This document shows positions 20,228-29,163 of a DNA stretch of 64,000 bases, piece after piece (positions within the stretch are counted from its first letter, which is position 1; every line of letters starts with the position of its first letter). The position numbers were made by a program, and so were the translations under genes. The notes beneath the pieces are model-generated. The model saw only the letters and a list, made by a program, of their open reading frames with translations. It made no database searches and had not been told where the DNA came from. Source of the DNA: Deltaproteobacteria bacterium PRO3 (GTDB lineage Bacteria > UBA10199 > DSSB01); the NCBI GenBank assembly GCA_030263375.1, contig SZOV01000005.1:34479-98478 (forward strand), in the 5' to 3' direction.

Positions 20228-22201
20228 CTATTCGTAGCGCAGGGCCTCGATGGGATGCAGGCCGGCGGCCTTGCGGGCGGGCCAGAGGCCGAAGACCAGC
20301 CCCACCCCCGCCGAAAACAACAGGGCCAGGGCGACGCTGTCCGGGGCGACCGCCGTCGCCCAGCCGGCGAAACGGGACATGCCCTCCGAGATCCCCCAGC
20401 CCAGGGCGATCCCTATCAGGCCGCCGATCAGGCTGACCGTCGCCGCCTCGATCAAAAACTGGGCCAGGATGTCGCTGCGCCGCGCCCCCACCGCCTTGCG
20501 CAGGCCGATCTCGCGGGTGCGCTCGGTCACCGAGACCAGCATGATGTTCATGATGCCGATCCCGCCCACCAAGAGCGAGATCGTCGCGATCGAGGCCAGC
20601 AGGACCGACATGGTCTGGCTGGTCGACGAGAGCGCCGTCTGGATGTCCGCCATGTTGCGGATCTGGAAGCTGTCGCTCTGGTGCGGCTGCAGTCGCTGCC
20701 GCCGCATCACCAGCTCGCGGATCGCGGTCTGCGTCTCCTCCATCGCCTCGGGGCTGACCACCTCGATGTCGATGGAGTCGACGTAGTCCTTCCCCAAGAG
20801 CCGGAACATCGCCGTATTGAGCGGAATCACGATCTTGTCGTCCTCGTCGCGGAAGGTCGTCGCGCCCTTCTCCGGCAGCAGGCCGATCACCTGGAAGTTC
20901 ACCTTGTTGATCTTGATCTGCTCGCCGATCGGGCTGGCCTCGCCGAAGAGCTCGCGGGCCACCGTCGCGCCGATCAGGGCGACGCGCTCGCGGCGCTGGT
21001 CCTCCTCTTCCGTGAAAAATCGCCCCACCGTCGGCTTGGAGGCGCGCATTTCGGCGTAATCCGCCGTCGTGCCCTGGATTTGGGTGTTCCAGTTCTTGCC
21101 GCCGAAGACCGCCTGGCCCCGCCCCGTCACCATGCCCGCCGCGCGCTTCACCGTGGGGATCGCCGCCTGGATGGCGCGCGCGTCCTGCAGCGTGAAACGC
21201 GTCACGGCCCCCGACTCCAACGCCACGCCCATCTGGCGGATCGAGCCGGGCCTGAGCGTCAGCAAATTGGTGCCCAAGGAGGCGAGGCTCGTCTCGATCG
21301 ACTGCTTCGCCCCGCGGCCCAGCGCCAGCATCGCGATCAGCGAGGCCACGCCGATCAAGATGCCCAACAGCGAAAGCGCCGAGCGCACCTTGTTGGCCAA
21401 AAGCGCTCGAAAGGCCTGCTTGAAGTGCTGCAGGGTCTCGCGGAGGTTGAGGCTGGCCCAACCGCGCCCGACCTTCAGGTCCGGCGCCTCCGCGCGGCCG
21501 GCACCGGCGGGGGCCGCCGCCGGCGGGGCCCTGCGCTCGTCGGACTGGATCTCGCCGTCCAACATGCGAATCACCCGCCGCGCATGCTCGGCGATCTCGG
21601 CCTCGTGGGTGACGACGATCACCGTCATTCCCTTTTGATTGAGATCTTCGAGGATCTTGAGGATCTCCTTCTCGCTCACCGAGTCGAGGTTGCCGGTGGG
21701 CTCGTCCGCGAGGATGATCGGCGGGTCGTTGACCAGGGCGCGCGCGATCGCAACGCGCTGCTGCTGGCCGCCCGAGAGCTCGTTGGGCTTGTGCTCGAGC
21801 CGGTCGCCCAGGCCGACCCCGGTCAACAGGCGCCTCGCCTTCTCCGGGTCGGGGTGGTGGCTGGAATAAAGCTGCGGGAGGGTGACGTTCTCGACCGCGG
21901 TGGTGCGCTTGAGCAGGTTGAACTGCTGGAAGACGAAGCCGATCGCGCGGCCGCGCAGCGCAGCCAGCGAGTCGGCGTCGAACTGCGAGATCTCGGTGCC
22001 GAAGAGCTTGAAGGAGCCGGAGTCCGGGACGTCGAGCAGCCCCAGGATCTGCAGCAGGGTCGATTTCCCCGAGCCCGAGGGGCCCATGATCGCGACGAAT
22101 TCGCCGGGCTCGATCGTCAGGTCGACGCCCTTCAGGGCCGGGACTTCCACCTGGCCCATGCGGTAGGTCTTGGAAAGATTTTGCAGCTCGATCATCGCCA
22201 T
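20228..22201 (-). CDS. macB: MacB-type ABC transporter, fused ATPase and permease
   Basis: This encodes 657 residues. The N-terminal ABC domain has Walker A (GPSGSGKST), the signature LSGGQQQR and Walker B (ILADEPTG); then come four membrane spans with a large periplasmic domain between the first and second (about residues 300-530), the MacB/FtsX arrangement. MacB works with MacA and a TolC-type channel to expel macrolides, lipoproteins, siderophores or toxins across both membranes. It follows macA by 8 bases. The substrate cannot be told. Confidence 0.93.
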   Translation of the reverse strand: MAMIELQNLSKTYRMGQVEVPALKGVDLTIEPGEFVAIMGPSGSGKSTLLQILGLLDVPDSGSFKLFGTEISQFDADSLAALRGRAIGFVFQQFNLLKRTTAVENVTLPQLYSSHHPDPEKARRLLTGVGLGDRLEHKPNELSGGQQQRVAIARALVNDPPIILADEPTGNLDSVSEKEILKILEDLNQKGMTVIVVTHEAEIAEHARRVIRMLDGEIQSDERRAPPAAAPAGAGRAEAPDLKVGRGWASLNLRETLQHFKQAFRALLANKVRSALSLLGILIGVASLIAMLALGRGAKQSIETSLASLGTNLLTLRPGSIRQMGVALESGAVTRFTLQDARAIQAAIPTVKRAAGMVTGRGQAVFGGKNWNTQIQGTTADYAEMRASKPTVGRFFTEEEDQRRERVALIGATVARELFGEASPIGEQIKINKVNFQVIGLLPEKGATTFRDEDDKIVIPLNTAMFRLLGKDYVDSIDIEVVSPEAMEETQTAIRELVMRRQRLQPHQSDSFQIRNMADIQTALSSTSQTMSVLLASIATISLLVGGIGIMNIMLVSVTERTREIGLRKAVGARRSDILAQFLIEAATVSLIGGLIGIALGWGISEGMSRFAGWATAVAPDSVALALLFSAGVGLVFGLWPARKAAGLHPIEALRYE

Positions 22202-22209
22202 CCTTGCAA

Positions 22210-23175
22210 CTACCTCGCGCCGCGCGGCCGCCCCCCGCCGAAGGGCGAGAAAGGATTGCCGGGCGCCGCCGCCTTGCCCTTCGCCAAGGTCGGCACCAAA
22301 ATCGTCTCGCCGTCCTTCAATCCGGAGGTCACCTCGACGTCTTTGCCCTCGGTCAAGCCGACTTTAATCTCACGCGTCTCCGGCGGCCCCTTCCCCGCCG
22401 GATTGGGCACCAGGACGGCGGTCGCGGCGCCCTCCTGGCGCAGTGCCTCGACCGGCATCAGCAGGACGCCCTCGCGGCGCTCCACCGCGAAACGGACGTT
22501 GGCGGTCATGCCGCTGCGCATGAAGTCGGGCACGCGGTCGGGCAGCACCTCGACCTCGTAGATGGTGACGTTGTTGACCGTCTTCGACTCGAAGGCGATG
22601 CGTGTGACGTGCCCGGGCGTTTCCTCGCGCGGGTATGCGTCGAGGGTGATCGAGGCCCTTTGGCCCAGCTTGACCTGCCCGATGTCGGTCTCGTCGACCT
22701 GCGAGGTGACGATGAGATGGTCCGACATCACCAAGACCGAATCCGCGGCCGTGACGACCTGGCCGGGGACGACGTTCTTCACGATGATCAGGCCGTCCAG
22801 CGGGGCCAGGAGCGGCGTCGGCTTGAACAGGCCCTCCCAGCGGGCCAGCTCGCCGGGGCCCTTGGCGCGGGCGGCGTCGAGCAGCGCGGCGCGCTCGGAG
22901 GAGCTGAGCCAGGCAAGGACCTGGCCCTTCTTCACCGCCTGCCCTTCCTCAACCAAGATCGACTCGACCCGGCCGGCGATGGGCGGCTTGAGCTCGAGGC
23001 GGTTTTCGGGCTCGACCAGGCCGGTGGCGAGCACCTTCACCTCGAGGTCGCCGCGCCGCACCTTCGCCTCGCGGTAGCTCGGGTCCTCGCCCTGCTTTTG
23101 AAATTGGGTCCAGCCCCACCAGGCCAGCGCGCCGGCCGCCAGTAGGGCGGCGCCGAGGATGAACGGTTTCTTCAT
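22210..23175 (-). CDS. macA: MacA-type periplasmic adaptor (HlyD family)
   Basis: This encodes 321 residues. The start at 23175 is chosen because GGCAGAGGAGC lies just upstream and the next residues (KKPFILGAALLAAGALAWWGW) form an N-terminal membrane anchor. The barrel-sandwich and beta-barrel segments of membrane-fusion proteins are visible (RRGDLEVKVLATGLVEPE, APLDGLIIVKNVVPGQVV). The helical hairpin is shorter than in classical MacA. It overlaps the TolC-like gene by four bases and precedes macB, forming a tripartite pump operon. Confidence 0.9.
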   Translation of the reverse strand: MKKPFILGAALLAAGALAWWGWTQFQKQGEDPSYREAKVRRGDLEVKVLATGLVEPENRLELKPPIAGRVESILVEEGQAVKKGQVLAWLSSSERAALLDAARAKGPGELARWEGLFKPTPLLAPLDGLIIVKNVVPGQVVTAADSVLVMSDHLIVTSQVDETDIGQVKLGQRASITLDAYPREETPGHVTRIAFESKTVNNVTIYEVEVLPDRVPDFMRSGMTANVRFAVERREGVLLMPVEALRQEGAATAVLVPNPAGKGPPETREIKVGLTEGKDVEVTSGLKDGETILVPTLAKGKAAAPGNPFSPFGGGRPRGAR

Positions 23176-24542
23176 GGGATCGCTCCTCTGCCTTGCGCCT
23201 TCTCCCACTCGGCCTCGGCGATCAGGGCGTCGCGGAGGCTTTCGAGGATGGTGCGTTCGCTGTCGATCAGGTCGTTCTCGATCTGGTCCCAATCCTGGTA
23301 GCTGATCAGGCCGTTGGCGTACTGGCTACGCGCGATCTCGGCGCGCACCTGGGCCGACTGAAGGAAGTTCTCTTGGACGCGGATGCGTTCGATCGCGTCC
23401 TTGAAATCGGCGTAGCTTTGCTTGAGCTGGAGCGCCAGCCGGTTGTCGCCGCTGCGCAGGGCCTCGGCCAGGCGGAATTCCTCGGAGCGCGCCGCGCGCA
23501 CCTCGTAGAAATCGCGGCCGCCGGTGAAGAGCGGATAGTTGAGGTTGACGCCCGCCGACCAAAGAGTGTTGGAGCCGCCGTCCTCGAACTTGCGCCGCGT
23601 CGCCGAGGCCGTCGCGTCGAGCGAGGGGTAGAGGTCGCCCTTCGCGATCTTCACGTCGGCCCGGCCCGCGTTCAGCTGGGCCTCGGCGCGGCGGTGCTCG
23701 GGGTGCGCGACCACCAGGGCCGCGAAGTCGGGCGACTCCTTCGGAAATTGGGTCTTGAAGCTGCCCTGCACCGCCAGCTTCTCGAGGACCGTCGCCGCCT
23801 CGCGGCCCAGCGCCTTGGCGAGCTCGCGGCGGGCGACCTTCAGGGCGCGCTGGGTCTCGGCCAAGTTGAACTTCGCCTGCTCGTAGAGGGCCTGGCTGCG
23901 CATCAGCGAGCCCTTGTTCTCGCGGCCGCCCTCGAAGCGCAGGTCGACGAAGCGGACGTTTTCTTCGCGGCGCTCGAGGATCTTCTTCGCCACCCCGACC
24001 TGCTTTTGCGAAAACAGCAGGCGCGCGAAGGCGGTCTTCAATTCGGCCGAGACCTGCGACTTGACCAGGCTTAGGTTGGCCTCGGCGTCGTCGAACTCAG
24101 CGCGGCTCTTCTTCACGCCGTAGGAGGTCTTGAAACCCTCGAAGATGTTCTGCTCGAGGACGACGCCGACCTGGAATTGGTTGCGGGTGCCCGTGTCGAT
24201 GTCGATGGGCGAGGTGGGATTGATCCCGGTCGTATTGGCCGAGTTGCTGGCGTTGTAACCCGCGCTGGGGGTCAATTGAGGGAAGTAGTCGCTGCGGCTG
24301 GCCCCGATCCGGGAGCGGGCCTTGGCGACGGTCTGGATGGCGGCCACGATGTCGGGGTTTTGGATGGCGGCCTCGTTGACGCAGTCTTGCCAGGTCAGGG
24401 GCCGCTCCTGGGCCTCGAGGGGCGCCGGCGCCGCGAGGCAAAGCAGCAGCACCCAGAGCCCTCGGACATTTCGCCATGCTTGGGCCGCGATCGCGCGCAT
24501 AACGAGGTTCATAACGAGAGATCCGACCCCGATGTCCATCAA
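23172..24542 (-). CDS. TolC-family outer-membrane efflux protein
   Basis: This encodes up to 456 residues. The start is uncertain: in-frame Met codons at residues 11 and 15 give a better signal peptide (hydrophobic run LWVLLLCLAAPAPLEA). The mature part shows two repeated outer-membrane-efflux halves, each opening with strand-helix patterns (LTWQDCVNEAAIQNPDIVAA; DFAALVVAHPEHRRAEAQL) and long coiled helices. It supplies the outer channel for MacA/MacB downstream, with which it overlaps by four bases. Confidence 0.9.
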   Translation of the reverse strand: MMDIGVGSLVMNLVMRAIAAQAWRNVRGLWVLLLCLAAPAPLEAQERPLTWQDCVNEAAIQNPDIVAAIQTVAKARSRIGASRSDYFPQLTPSAGYNASNSANTTGINPTSPIDIDTGTRNQFQVGVVLEQNIFEGFKTSYGVKKSRAEFDDAEANLSLVKSQVSAELKTAFARLLFSQKQVGVAKKILERREENVRFVDLRFEGGRENKGSLMRSQALYEQAKFNLAETQRALKVARRELAKALGREAATVLEKLAVQGSFKTQFPKESPDFAALVVAHPEHRRAEAQLNAGRADVKIAKGDLYPSLDATASATRRKFEDGGSNTLWSAGVNLNYPLFTGGRDFYEVRAARSEEFRLAEALRSGDNRLALQLKQSYADFKDAIERIRVQENFLQSAQVRAEIARSQYANGLISYQDWDQIENDLIDSERTILESLRDALIAEAEWEKAQGRGAIP

Positions 24543-24558
24543 TTTGTTAGAAAAAAGA

Positions 24559-25644
24559 TCAGAATGCCGCTTTGGGCACCGGCTGGAAGCGGGCCGTCAC
24601 GTCGCCGACCAGGTTTGCCTGCGTCGGGTCCAGCCTCAGCACCGGAGAACCCGCGTCGAAGCGAAGCCCCTTGAGGTTGACCCACAGGACGTTGGGGCTG
24701 CGGGTGTATTCCCAAAAGTAGACGCCGTTGGCGAGGTCGCTCAGGGTGCGGTACTCGGTGTTGTAGACCGAGAAGCGCGGGTCGTTGGTGTAGGGCGCGT
24801 CGAAGGGCACCGAGACGTTCCGCACGATCGACATCAGGGCCGCCGCGCCCTCGCGCTCGCCGGCCGGCTTGCGCAGCAGGTTGCGGAAGTAGGTCGCGCG
24901 GACGAAGCGGTCCATCGGGTTGACGTTGCCGGGCAGCGGGGTCATCGAGTTGGGATTGCGGAAGTCGTATTTCTTCAGCAGCTCGAGCTGTTGGTCATAG
25001 GGCGGGTCGTTGGTCATCACCGTGTACTGCTTGCCGTGATGTACCGTCAGCTTGCCGCCGACGTACTCGAAGATGGCGGAGTCGCCGCCGACGTCCTCGA
25101 CCGCGACGTGGACGGTGCTATGAAAGCCGCGCGCCTCCTGCATCACCGGCTGGATCTGCTTCATGGCCTCCACCGCCTCGGCCACGGTCGCGTAGTTATC
25201 CAAGAGGTATTGGACCCAGAGGCCGGCGAGCAGCCCCGGCTTGGCGGGGTCGCGCGGGCCGAAATCGGTGGCCCTTAGGAATAGCATGTGGCCGGCGAGT
25301 CCCTTCTCGTTGACGCCGTCGGCCGCACCCAGGTCGTAGACCGAGGTCACCACGCTGCCGTACTTCGAGGTCCACTTCGCGGGGTTGTCCGGAACGCCGC
25401 CTTCCCGCACCAGCCCGCGCGGCATCACCCAAAGGGCCGGCTGGGTGCTTTCCGCCCAGTCCATCGTGCGGCCGGTCATCATGACGCCGGGCTGGTCGTT
25501 CCAGAGGACGCGGGTGCAGGCCTCGGCGAGACGGGGGTGCAGGGCAAAGGCTGGGGCCAGCATCAGAGCGAGGGCCATCAAGGTTTGGCGAATCGGCCTG
25601 CGAGACAGGGCGGAACAAATGGGCATACGCTCTCCTTCTCTCAC
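24559..25644 (-). CDS. Choloylglycine hydrolase / penicillin V acylase family amidase, exported
   Basis: This encodes up to 361 residues; MPICSALS at 25626 is an equally good start. A signal peptide ends at LAEA, leaving Cys as the first residue of the mature protein (ACTRVLW), exactly as needed for the N-terminal nucleophile of this Ntn-hydrolase family. GRTMDW and the Asn/Arg segments of the family (TNDPPYDQQLELL; SMTPLPGN) follow. Members split penicillin V, bile-salt conjugates or acyl-homoserine lactones; which applies here is open. It precedes the TolC-MacA-MacB genes by 16 bases in the same direction, suggesting joint expression with the pump. Confidence 0.88.
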   Translation of the reverse strand: MREGERMPICSALSRRPIRQTLMALALMLAPAFALHPRLAEACTRVLWNDQPGVMMTGRTMDWAESTQPALWVMPRGLVREGGVPDNPAKWTSKYGSVVTSVYDLGAADGVNEKGLAGHMLFLRATDFGPRDPAKPGLLAGLWVQYLLDNYATVAEAVEAMKQIQPVMQEARGFHSTVHVAVEDVGGDSAIFEYVGGKLTVHHGKQYTVMTNDPPYDQQLELLKKYDFRNPNSMTPLPGNVNPMDRFVRATYFRNLLRKPAGEREGAAALMSIVRNVSVPFDAPYTNDPRFSVYNTEYRTLSDLANGVYFWEYTRSPNVLWVNLKGLRFDAGSPVLRLDPTQANLVGDVTARFQPVPKAAF

Positions 25645-25727
25645 CCGGATTGTGTGGATTTGCGGTGATTGTCCCTGCAGGGAGAGGCGGTTGCCAAGAA
25701 AATTCTTCGTGGATGTGGAGTCAGGGC

Positions 25728-25756
25728 AAAAAAAAAGCCGCAGTGAAACCGCGGCT
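25728..25756 (-). terminator. Terminator beyond the tRNA-Lys 3' fragment
   Basis: On the minus strand AGCCGCGGTTTCACTGCGGCT is followed by a run of nine T. It would end transcripts reading through the tRNA-Lys region. Confidence 0.8.
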
Positions 25757-25759
25757 ATG

Positions 25760-25788
25760 GGTGGGTGATGCAGGAGTCGAACCTGCGA
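25760..25788 (-). tRNA. Duplicated 3' fragment of tRNA-Lys (not functional)
   Basis: These 29 bases are identical to 25909-25937, the T-arm and acceptor 3' strand of the intact tRNA-Lys, in the same orientation. The final A of CCA is changed. No 5' half is attached; element B follows instead. Confidence 0.8.
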
Positions 25789-25870
25789 TTTATTCGCAGT
25801 CCCGAAGTAAATTCGGGACTGCTAAAGCCCAGGGGGCGGCTCCGCCCTCCCCCTTCAACCCCCAGCGGAT
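25789..25870 (-). repeat. tRNA-joined palindromic element, copy B
   Basis: Read on the minus strand it shares with copy A (26105-26179) the layout GGGGGTTGAAGGGGGAG, a short loop, CCCCCTGGGCTTTAGC, then a second hairpin (CAGTCCCGAA / TTCGGGACTG) and GAAT. The arms of both hairpins differ between copies but stay paired. It separates the intact tRNA-Lys from its duplicated 3' fragment. Confidence 0.7.
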
Positions 25871-25878
25871 TCACAAAT

Positions 25879-25907
25879 AAAAAAAGGCTACGCGTTTACG
25901 TAGCCTT
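25879..25907 (-). terminator. Terminator after tRNA-Lys
   Basis: On the minus strand AAAGGCTACG / CGTAGCCTTTTTTT forms a stem with T-run immediately after the encoded CCA of tRNA-Lys. Confidence 0.85.
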
Positions 25908-25983
<76 letters not shown>

Positions 25984-25997
25984 TAAGGAAATTTTGT

Positions 25998-26074
25998 TGG
26001 CGCGCCGTGAGAGATTCGAACTCCCGACCTACTGGTTCGAAGCCAGTTGCTCTATCCAGCTGAGCTAACGGCGC
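25998..26074 (-). tRNA. tRNA-Arg(TCG)
   Basis: The minus strand gives acceptor GCGCCGT / ACGGCGC, anticodon stem-loop CTGGCTTCGAACCAG (anticodon TCG), T-arm and encoded CCA; 77 bases. Its 5' 26 bases recur at 26184-26209. Confidence 0.94.
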
Positions 26075-26104
26075 AAAACCTCTCACAGCAAAAAATACCT
26101 CAAC

Positions 26105-26179
26105 CGGTGGGGGTTGAAGGGGGAGGAGGTAACTCCCCCTGGGCTTTAGCGAGCCCGAACTTGCTTCGGGCTCGCGAAT
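26105..26179 (+). repeat. tRNA-joined palindromic element, copy A
   Basis: On the plus strand GGGGGTTGAAGGGGGAG pairs with CTCCCCC, followed by TGGGCTTTAGC and a hairpin GAGCCCGAA / TTCGGGCTC, then GCGAAT. It is homologous to copy B in opposite orientation and lies between the intact tRNA-Arg and a duplicated 5' piece of it. Confidence 0.7.
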
Positions 26180-26183
26180 CAAC

Positions 26184-26209
26184 GCTCTATCCAGCTGAGC
26201 TAACGGCGC
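26184..26209 (-). tRNA. Duplicated 5' fragment of tRNA-Arg (not functional)
   Basis: These 26 bases equal 26049-26074, the acceptor 5' strand and D-arm of tRNA-Arg(TCG), in the same orientation. They lack the anticodon and T arms. Confidence 0.8.
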
Positions 26210-26376
26210 TGGTGCATATACTTTTGAATTTCCCGCGTCAACCCTTCGGAAAAACAAAATCAAGCCGCCCCCTTATGAGTCCATTTTCCAGGCTTTTCAA
26301 GGGGATTCTGAGATCGCGCTTTGGATGCATTTTTCTTGTCAACCCGCCGGGAAATAGGCACATTTCGCCACACTTC

Positions 26377-27150
26377 ATGAGCAGCCTCCACTCTTATCCC
26401 TCTTGGCAAATCGCGGCCGCGCTTTTTCTGCTCCTCATCCTCGCCATCGAGTTGGGCTATTGGATCGGGCGGCGCCTCGGGAAACCCTCCGAGGAGAGCA
26501 ATTCGGCCCTCAACACCGTCAAGGGGGCCCTCTTGGCCCTGGTGGGCCTGCTGCTCGGCTTCAGCTACTCCATGGCCTCCACCCGCTTCGAGACCCGCAA
26601 GGCCATGCTCATCCAAGAGGCTAACGCCATCGGCACCGCCTACCTCCGCGGCGACCTCTTCGACGAGGTCCGGCGGGAACCTTACCGCGAGCTCTTGCGG
26701 CGCTATACTGACGCGCGCCTGGCCTTCTTCCGCATGACCACCGACGCCGAGGCCGTCTCCGGCGCCCTCCAGCCCTCCGAGGCCCTCCAAAACGAGATCT
26801 GGAAGCTGGGCATGGAACAAGCGCACGCAAATCCCCTGTCGCCCAACAACCTCCTGATCGTCGACAGCCTCAACACGATGATCGACACCGGAACCGAGCG
26901 AGTGGCCGCCCGGCAAAACGAGGTTCCGCAGCCGATCATCGTGCTGCTGATCGTCTCCACCTTCATCGCGGGCCTGTTCATCGGCCACTCCTTCGGCATC
27001 GGGAAAAGGCGCAGCTGGCTCGCCACCTTCGGCTTCGCCTTTCTCATCAGCCTCGTCACCTACATCGTCCTCGACCTCGACCAACCGCGCCGCGGGCGCA
27101 TCCGCATCAGCCAAGAGGTCATGGTCCAGCTGCGCTCCAGCATGAAATAA
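26377..27150 (+). CDS. DUF4239-like inner-membrane protein
   Basis: This encodes 257 residues from the ATG at 26377; the open frame continues upstream through tRNA DNA, so longer starts are rejected. Four hydrophobic segments occur in two pairs (about residues 10-26 and 47-66; 189-205 and 214-233), with a soluble helical domain between. The GALLALVGLLLGFSYSMA segment followed by RKAMLIQEANAIGTAYLR matches the conserved core of DUF4239 (bestrophin-like) proteins as I know them; the function of that family is not settled. A bidirectional terminator follows. Confidence 0.7.
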   Translation: MSSLHSYPSWQIAAALFLLLILAIELGYWIGRRLGKPSEESNSALNTVKGALLALVGLLLGFSYSMASTRFETRKAMLIQEANAIGTAYLRGDLFDEVRREPYRELLRRYTDARLAFFRMTTDAEAVSGALQPSEALQNEIWKLGMEQAHANPLSPNNLLIVDSLNTMIDTGTERVAARQNEVPQPIIVLLIVSTFIAGLFIGHSFGIGKRRSWLATFGFAFLISLVTYIVLDLDQPRRGRIRISQEVMVQLRSSMK

Positions 27151-27180
27151 AAAAGCCATTCCGGATTTCCGAAATGGCTT
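27148..27180. terminator. Bidirectional terminator
   Basis: AAAAAGCCATTTC-type stem (AGCCATTCCGGA / TCCGAAATGGCT) with A-run on one side and T on the other lies between the convergent membrane gene and tRNA-His. Confidence 0.8.
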
Positions 27181-27186
27181 CGATCT

Positions 27187-27262
27187 TGGGGTGGGCGAAG
27201 GGACTCGAACCCTCAACCCCTGGGACCACAACCCAGTGCTCGACCATTGAGCTACGCCCACC
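27187..27262 (-). tRNA. tRNA-His(GTG)
   Basis: The minus strand gives the His-specific extra G at the 5' end opposite C73, acceptor GTGGGCG / CGCCCAC, anticodon GTG in CTGGGTTGTGGTCCCAG, and encoded CCA. Confidence 0.95.
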
Positions 27263-27404
27263 GTTTTCCGCGCTTGGCGCGGGTAAGGCTTCTTTAAGTA
27301 CCTGAATGATAATGTCAATCGCAAAAAAGACAAGCCGGAGCCGCCGCAAATAAAAAGGCCGCGGGACTCTCGGCCCCGCGGCCTTGGAAAAGCAATCGCG
27401 ACGA

Positions 27405-28619
27405 CTAGCGACGGGCCTTCAGGCCGCGCAGCGCGACCCAAGCGGCCAGGGCAAAGGCCCAGAGGCCGGAAAAGGAAACACCCGAGGCCATGCCGGCCGA
27501 CAGTCTGCAGCCCGCCCCGGAGATCAGATTGGGCGCCGGGGGCGGGTTGACCGCCGTCACCGAGGCCACCGCCTCGTTGTTGGCCGGATCGGGATCGATC
27601 ATCGCCCCGACGACGTCCGCACGGTTAGTCAGGTCGCCCTCGATGTCCGCGGTCACCACGATGGTGATCGTCGCCGAGGCGCCGTTCGCCAAGGCGCCGA
27701 GGTCGCAGTCCACTGGGCCGCTGCCGGTGCAGTCCCCCTGCGAGGGTACGGCGCTGACCAAGGTCACGCCCGGGGGCAGGAAATCCGAGGCGAGGACGCT
27801 GACGGCGTCGTTGGGGCCGTTGTTGGTGACCGTGAGGGTGTAGGTGAAGTTCTCGCCGACGTCGACCAAGGTCGGCGACGCGGTCTTGGCGATCGCCAAG
27901 TCGGCGTCGGCCAATGCGGCTTCGAGCACCCCCGTCCAGCCACCGTCTTGGCCGGCGCCGTTGGGGGGATTGGAATTGAACCAGTCGTAGCCCAGGAAGA
28001 TGATCTCCCCCTCGCCCGCCGGGATGATCGTCACGACCGCGACGGTGGCGTCCGCGTAGACGTTGAGGGCGCCGGCGGGGAGGCTCGCCAGATCCAGACC
28101 CTCCGTCGCGTTGTTTTCGGGAAGCTGGGCGGCCGCATTGTCGAAGATCGTGCCGCTCAGCACCCGGTCGGTGGGGTCGGAGACCGTCTGATTATTGGTA
28201 ACGCTCAGGCCGAACACCGCGTTGATCAAGCTGGGCGTCCAGCTGTTGCCGTTCGTGCCGTCGCTGGCGATGATCATGCGCCCGCCGCCCTCGACGAAAT
28301 CGCGGATCGCGGCGCGCGCGGCGTCGTCGAGGTCGGGGTTCAGCTCGGCGTTTTCCTGCTCAGGCATCACGAAGACCTGGTTTCCGGCGAAGGCGGCGGT
28401 GAAATCCGCTGCCGTGATGCCGGTGAAGGGGGTGACCACGTGACCGAACGAGGCGATCGCCGCCTGCATATTGTCGGCCTCGGCGCCGCTGCCGCCCGCC
28501 GAATCAACGTAGGTGTCGTTGTCGAAGAGGGCGACGTTGGTCGCCCGCGCGGAGACAGCATGGAACGCCGTCGCGCAGAAGAAAGAAAGCAGGACAAGGC
28601 CTTTGCCCATTCTCGTCAT
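27405..28619 (-). CDS. Secreted DUF11-domain surface protein with C-terminal sorting signal
   Basis: This encodes 404 residues. After a signal peptide, residues 28 to 230 look like a flavodoxin/ThuA-like fold (VALFDNDTYVD, FVEGGGRMIIASDG, GEGEIIFLGYDW). Residues 240-365 form a DUF11-type beta-sandwich (DLAIAKTASPTLVDVGENFTYTLTVTNNGPNDA), a repeat of cell-surface and S-layer-like proteins. The C-terminus has a Gly/Cys motif (SGAGCRL), a hydrophobic span and a basic RR end, the tripartite layout of Gram-negative CTERM sorting tags. It is probably displayed on the cell surface. It stands alone between two tRNA genes. Confidence 0.8.
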   Translation of the reverse strand: MTRMGKGLVLLSFFCATAFHAVSARATNVALFDNDTYVDSAGGSGAEADNMQAAIASFGHVVTPFTGITAADFTAAFAGNQVFVMPEQENAELNPDLDDAARAAIRDFVEGGGRMIIASDGTNGNSWTPSLINAVFGLSVTNNQTVSDPTDRVLSGTIFDNAAAQLPENNATEGLDLASLPAGALNVYADATVAVVTIIPAGEGEIIFLGYDWFNSNPPNGAGQDGGWTGVLEAALADADLAIAKTASPTLVDVGENFTYTLTVTNNGPNDAVSVLASDFLPPGVTLVSAVPSQGDCTGSGPVDCDLGALANGASATITIVVTADIEGDLTNRADVVGAMIDPDPANNEAVASVTAVNPPPAPNLISGAGCRLSAGMASGVSFSGLWAFALAAWVALRGLKARR

Positions 28620-28723
28620 AGAACCTCCAGTAGTTGTGTATCCAGGAACCCGGGGAGTGCCCCTGTGGAAGAAAACATCCCGAGCCCAAAGTCAACGAAA
28701 GAAAAATGTGAATGCGTATGGAA

Positions 28724-29022
28724 TGGCGCGCCCGGCAGGAGTCGAACCTGCGACCTACGGCTTAGCTTACCACTATGGTTTTCACCACCCCCGATAGCTC
28801 GAGGTTTGTGGTCTGGACTATCTCTTCACCGTTTCAGGTGCCGCACGTATAGTCTCTACGGATCCCGGCATGATTCGCCGGTTTCCTCGGGATTGCCATC
28901 GACATGACTCGGGAAGGTTCCCCCGATACAGTGCGGTCCACTTAACGGGTTTCGTTTCCCCGTCAAGGCTCCTAGGTATATGGCTTAAAGGCCGTTGCTC
29001 TATCCAGCTGAGCTACGGGCGC
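28724..29022 (-). tRNA. tRNA-Arg(TCT) interrupted by a group I intron
   Basis: The exons are 28988-29022 (5') and 28724-28765 (3', with encoded CCA). Joined, they give a standard tRNA: acceptor GCGCCCG / CGGGCGC, anticodon stem ACGGC / GCCGT, loop CTTCTAA with anticodon TCT, T-arm GCAGGTTCGACTCCTGC, closely resembling known tRNA-Arg(UCU). The intron lies after the first anticodon base (U34). Without splicing the anticodon is destroyed. Confidence 0.88.
28766..28987 (-). ncRNA. Group I self-splicing intron in tRNA-Arg(UCU)
   Basis: The 222-nt insert ends with G and follows a 5' exon ending in U, as group I introns do. On the minus strand the core elements are visible: an R-type segment GTAGAGACTATACG, an S-type segment AAGAGATAGTCC, with GACTAT and ATAGTC forming P7, and a Q-like segment CAATCCCGAGG before them. 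No open reading frame or homing endonuclease is present, so it is a minimal intron. The exact splice sites are inferred from restoring a 7-base anticodon loop. Confidence 0.85.
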
Positions 29023-29163
29023 AAATTGGCTCCTTCATAAGCCACGAAAAGCCACTAAATCCAGGATATTTACCGCAGAACCCCGAAAATTTGGCCCCTT
29101 GACACGGCGCACCGCGGGACATAGCTTAGAAAGTCCAATGTTTTTTGGACTAGGAGAAGGCGA

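Noticed and set aside
20255..22561. 768-codon plus-strand frame
   Set aside because: Antisense shadow of macB and macA.
26047..26376. Upstream extension of the DUF4239-like gene
   Set aside because: It would translate tRNA-Arg and the palindromic element; the ATG at 26377 begins the conserved hydrophobic part.
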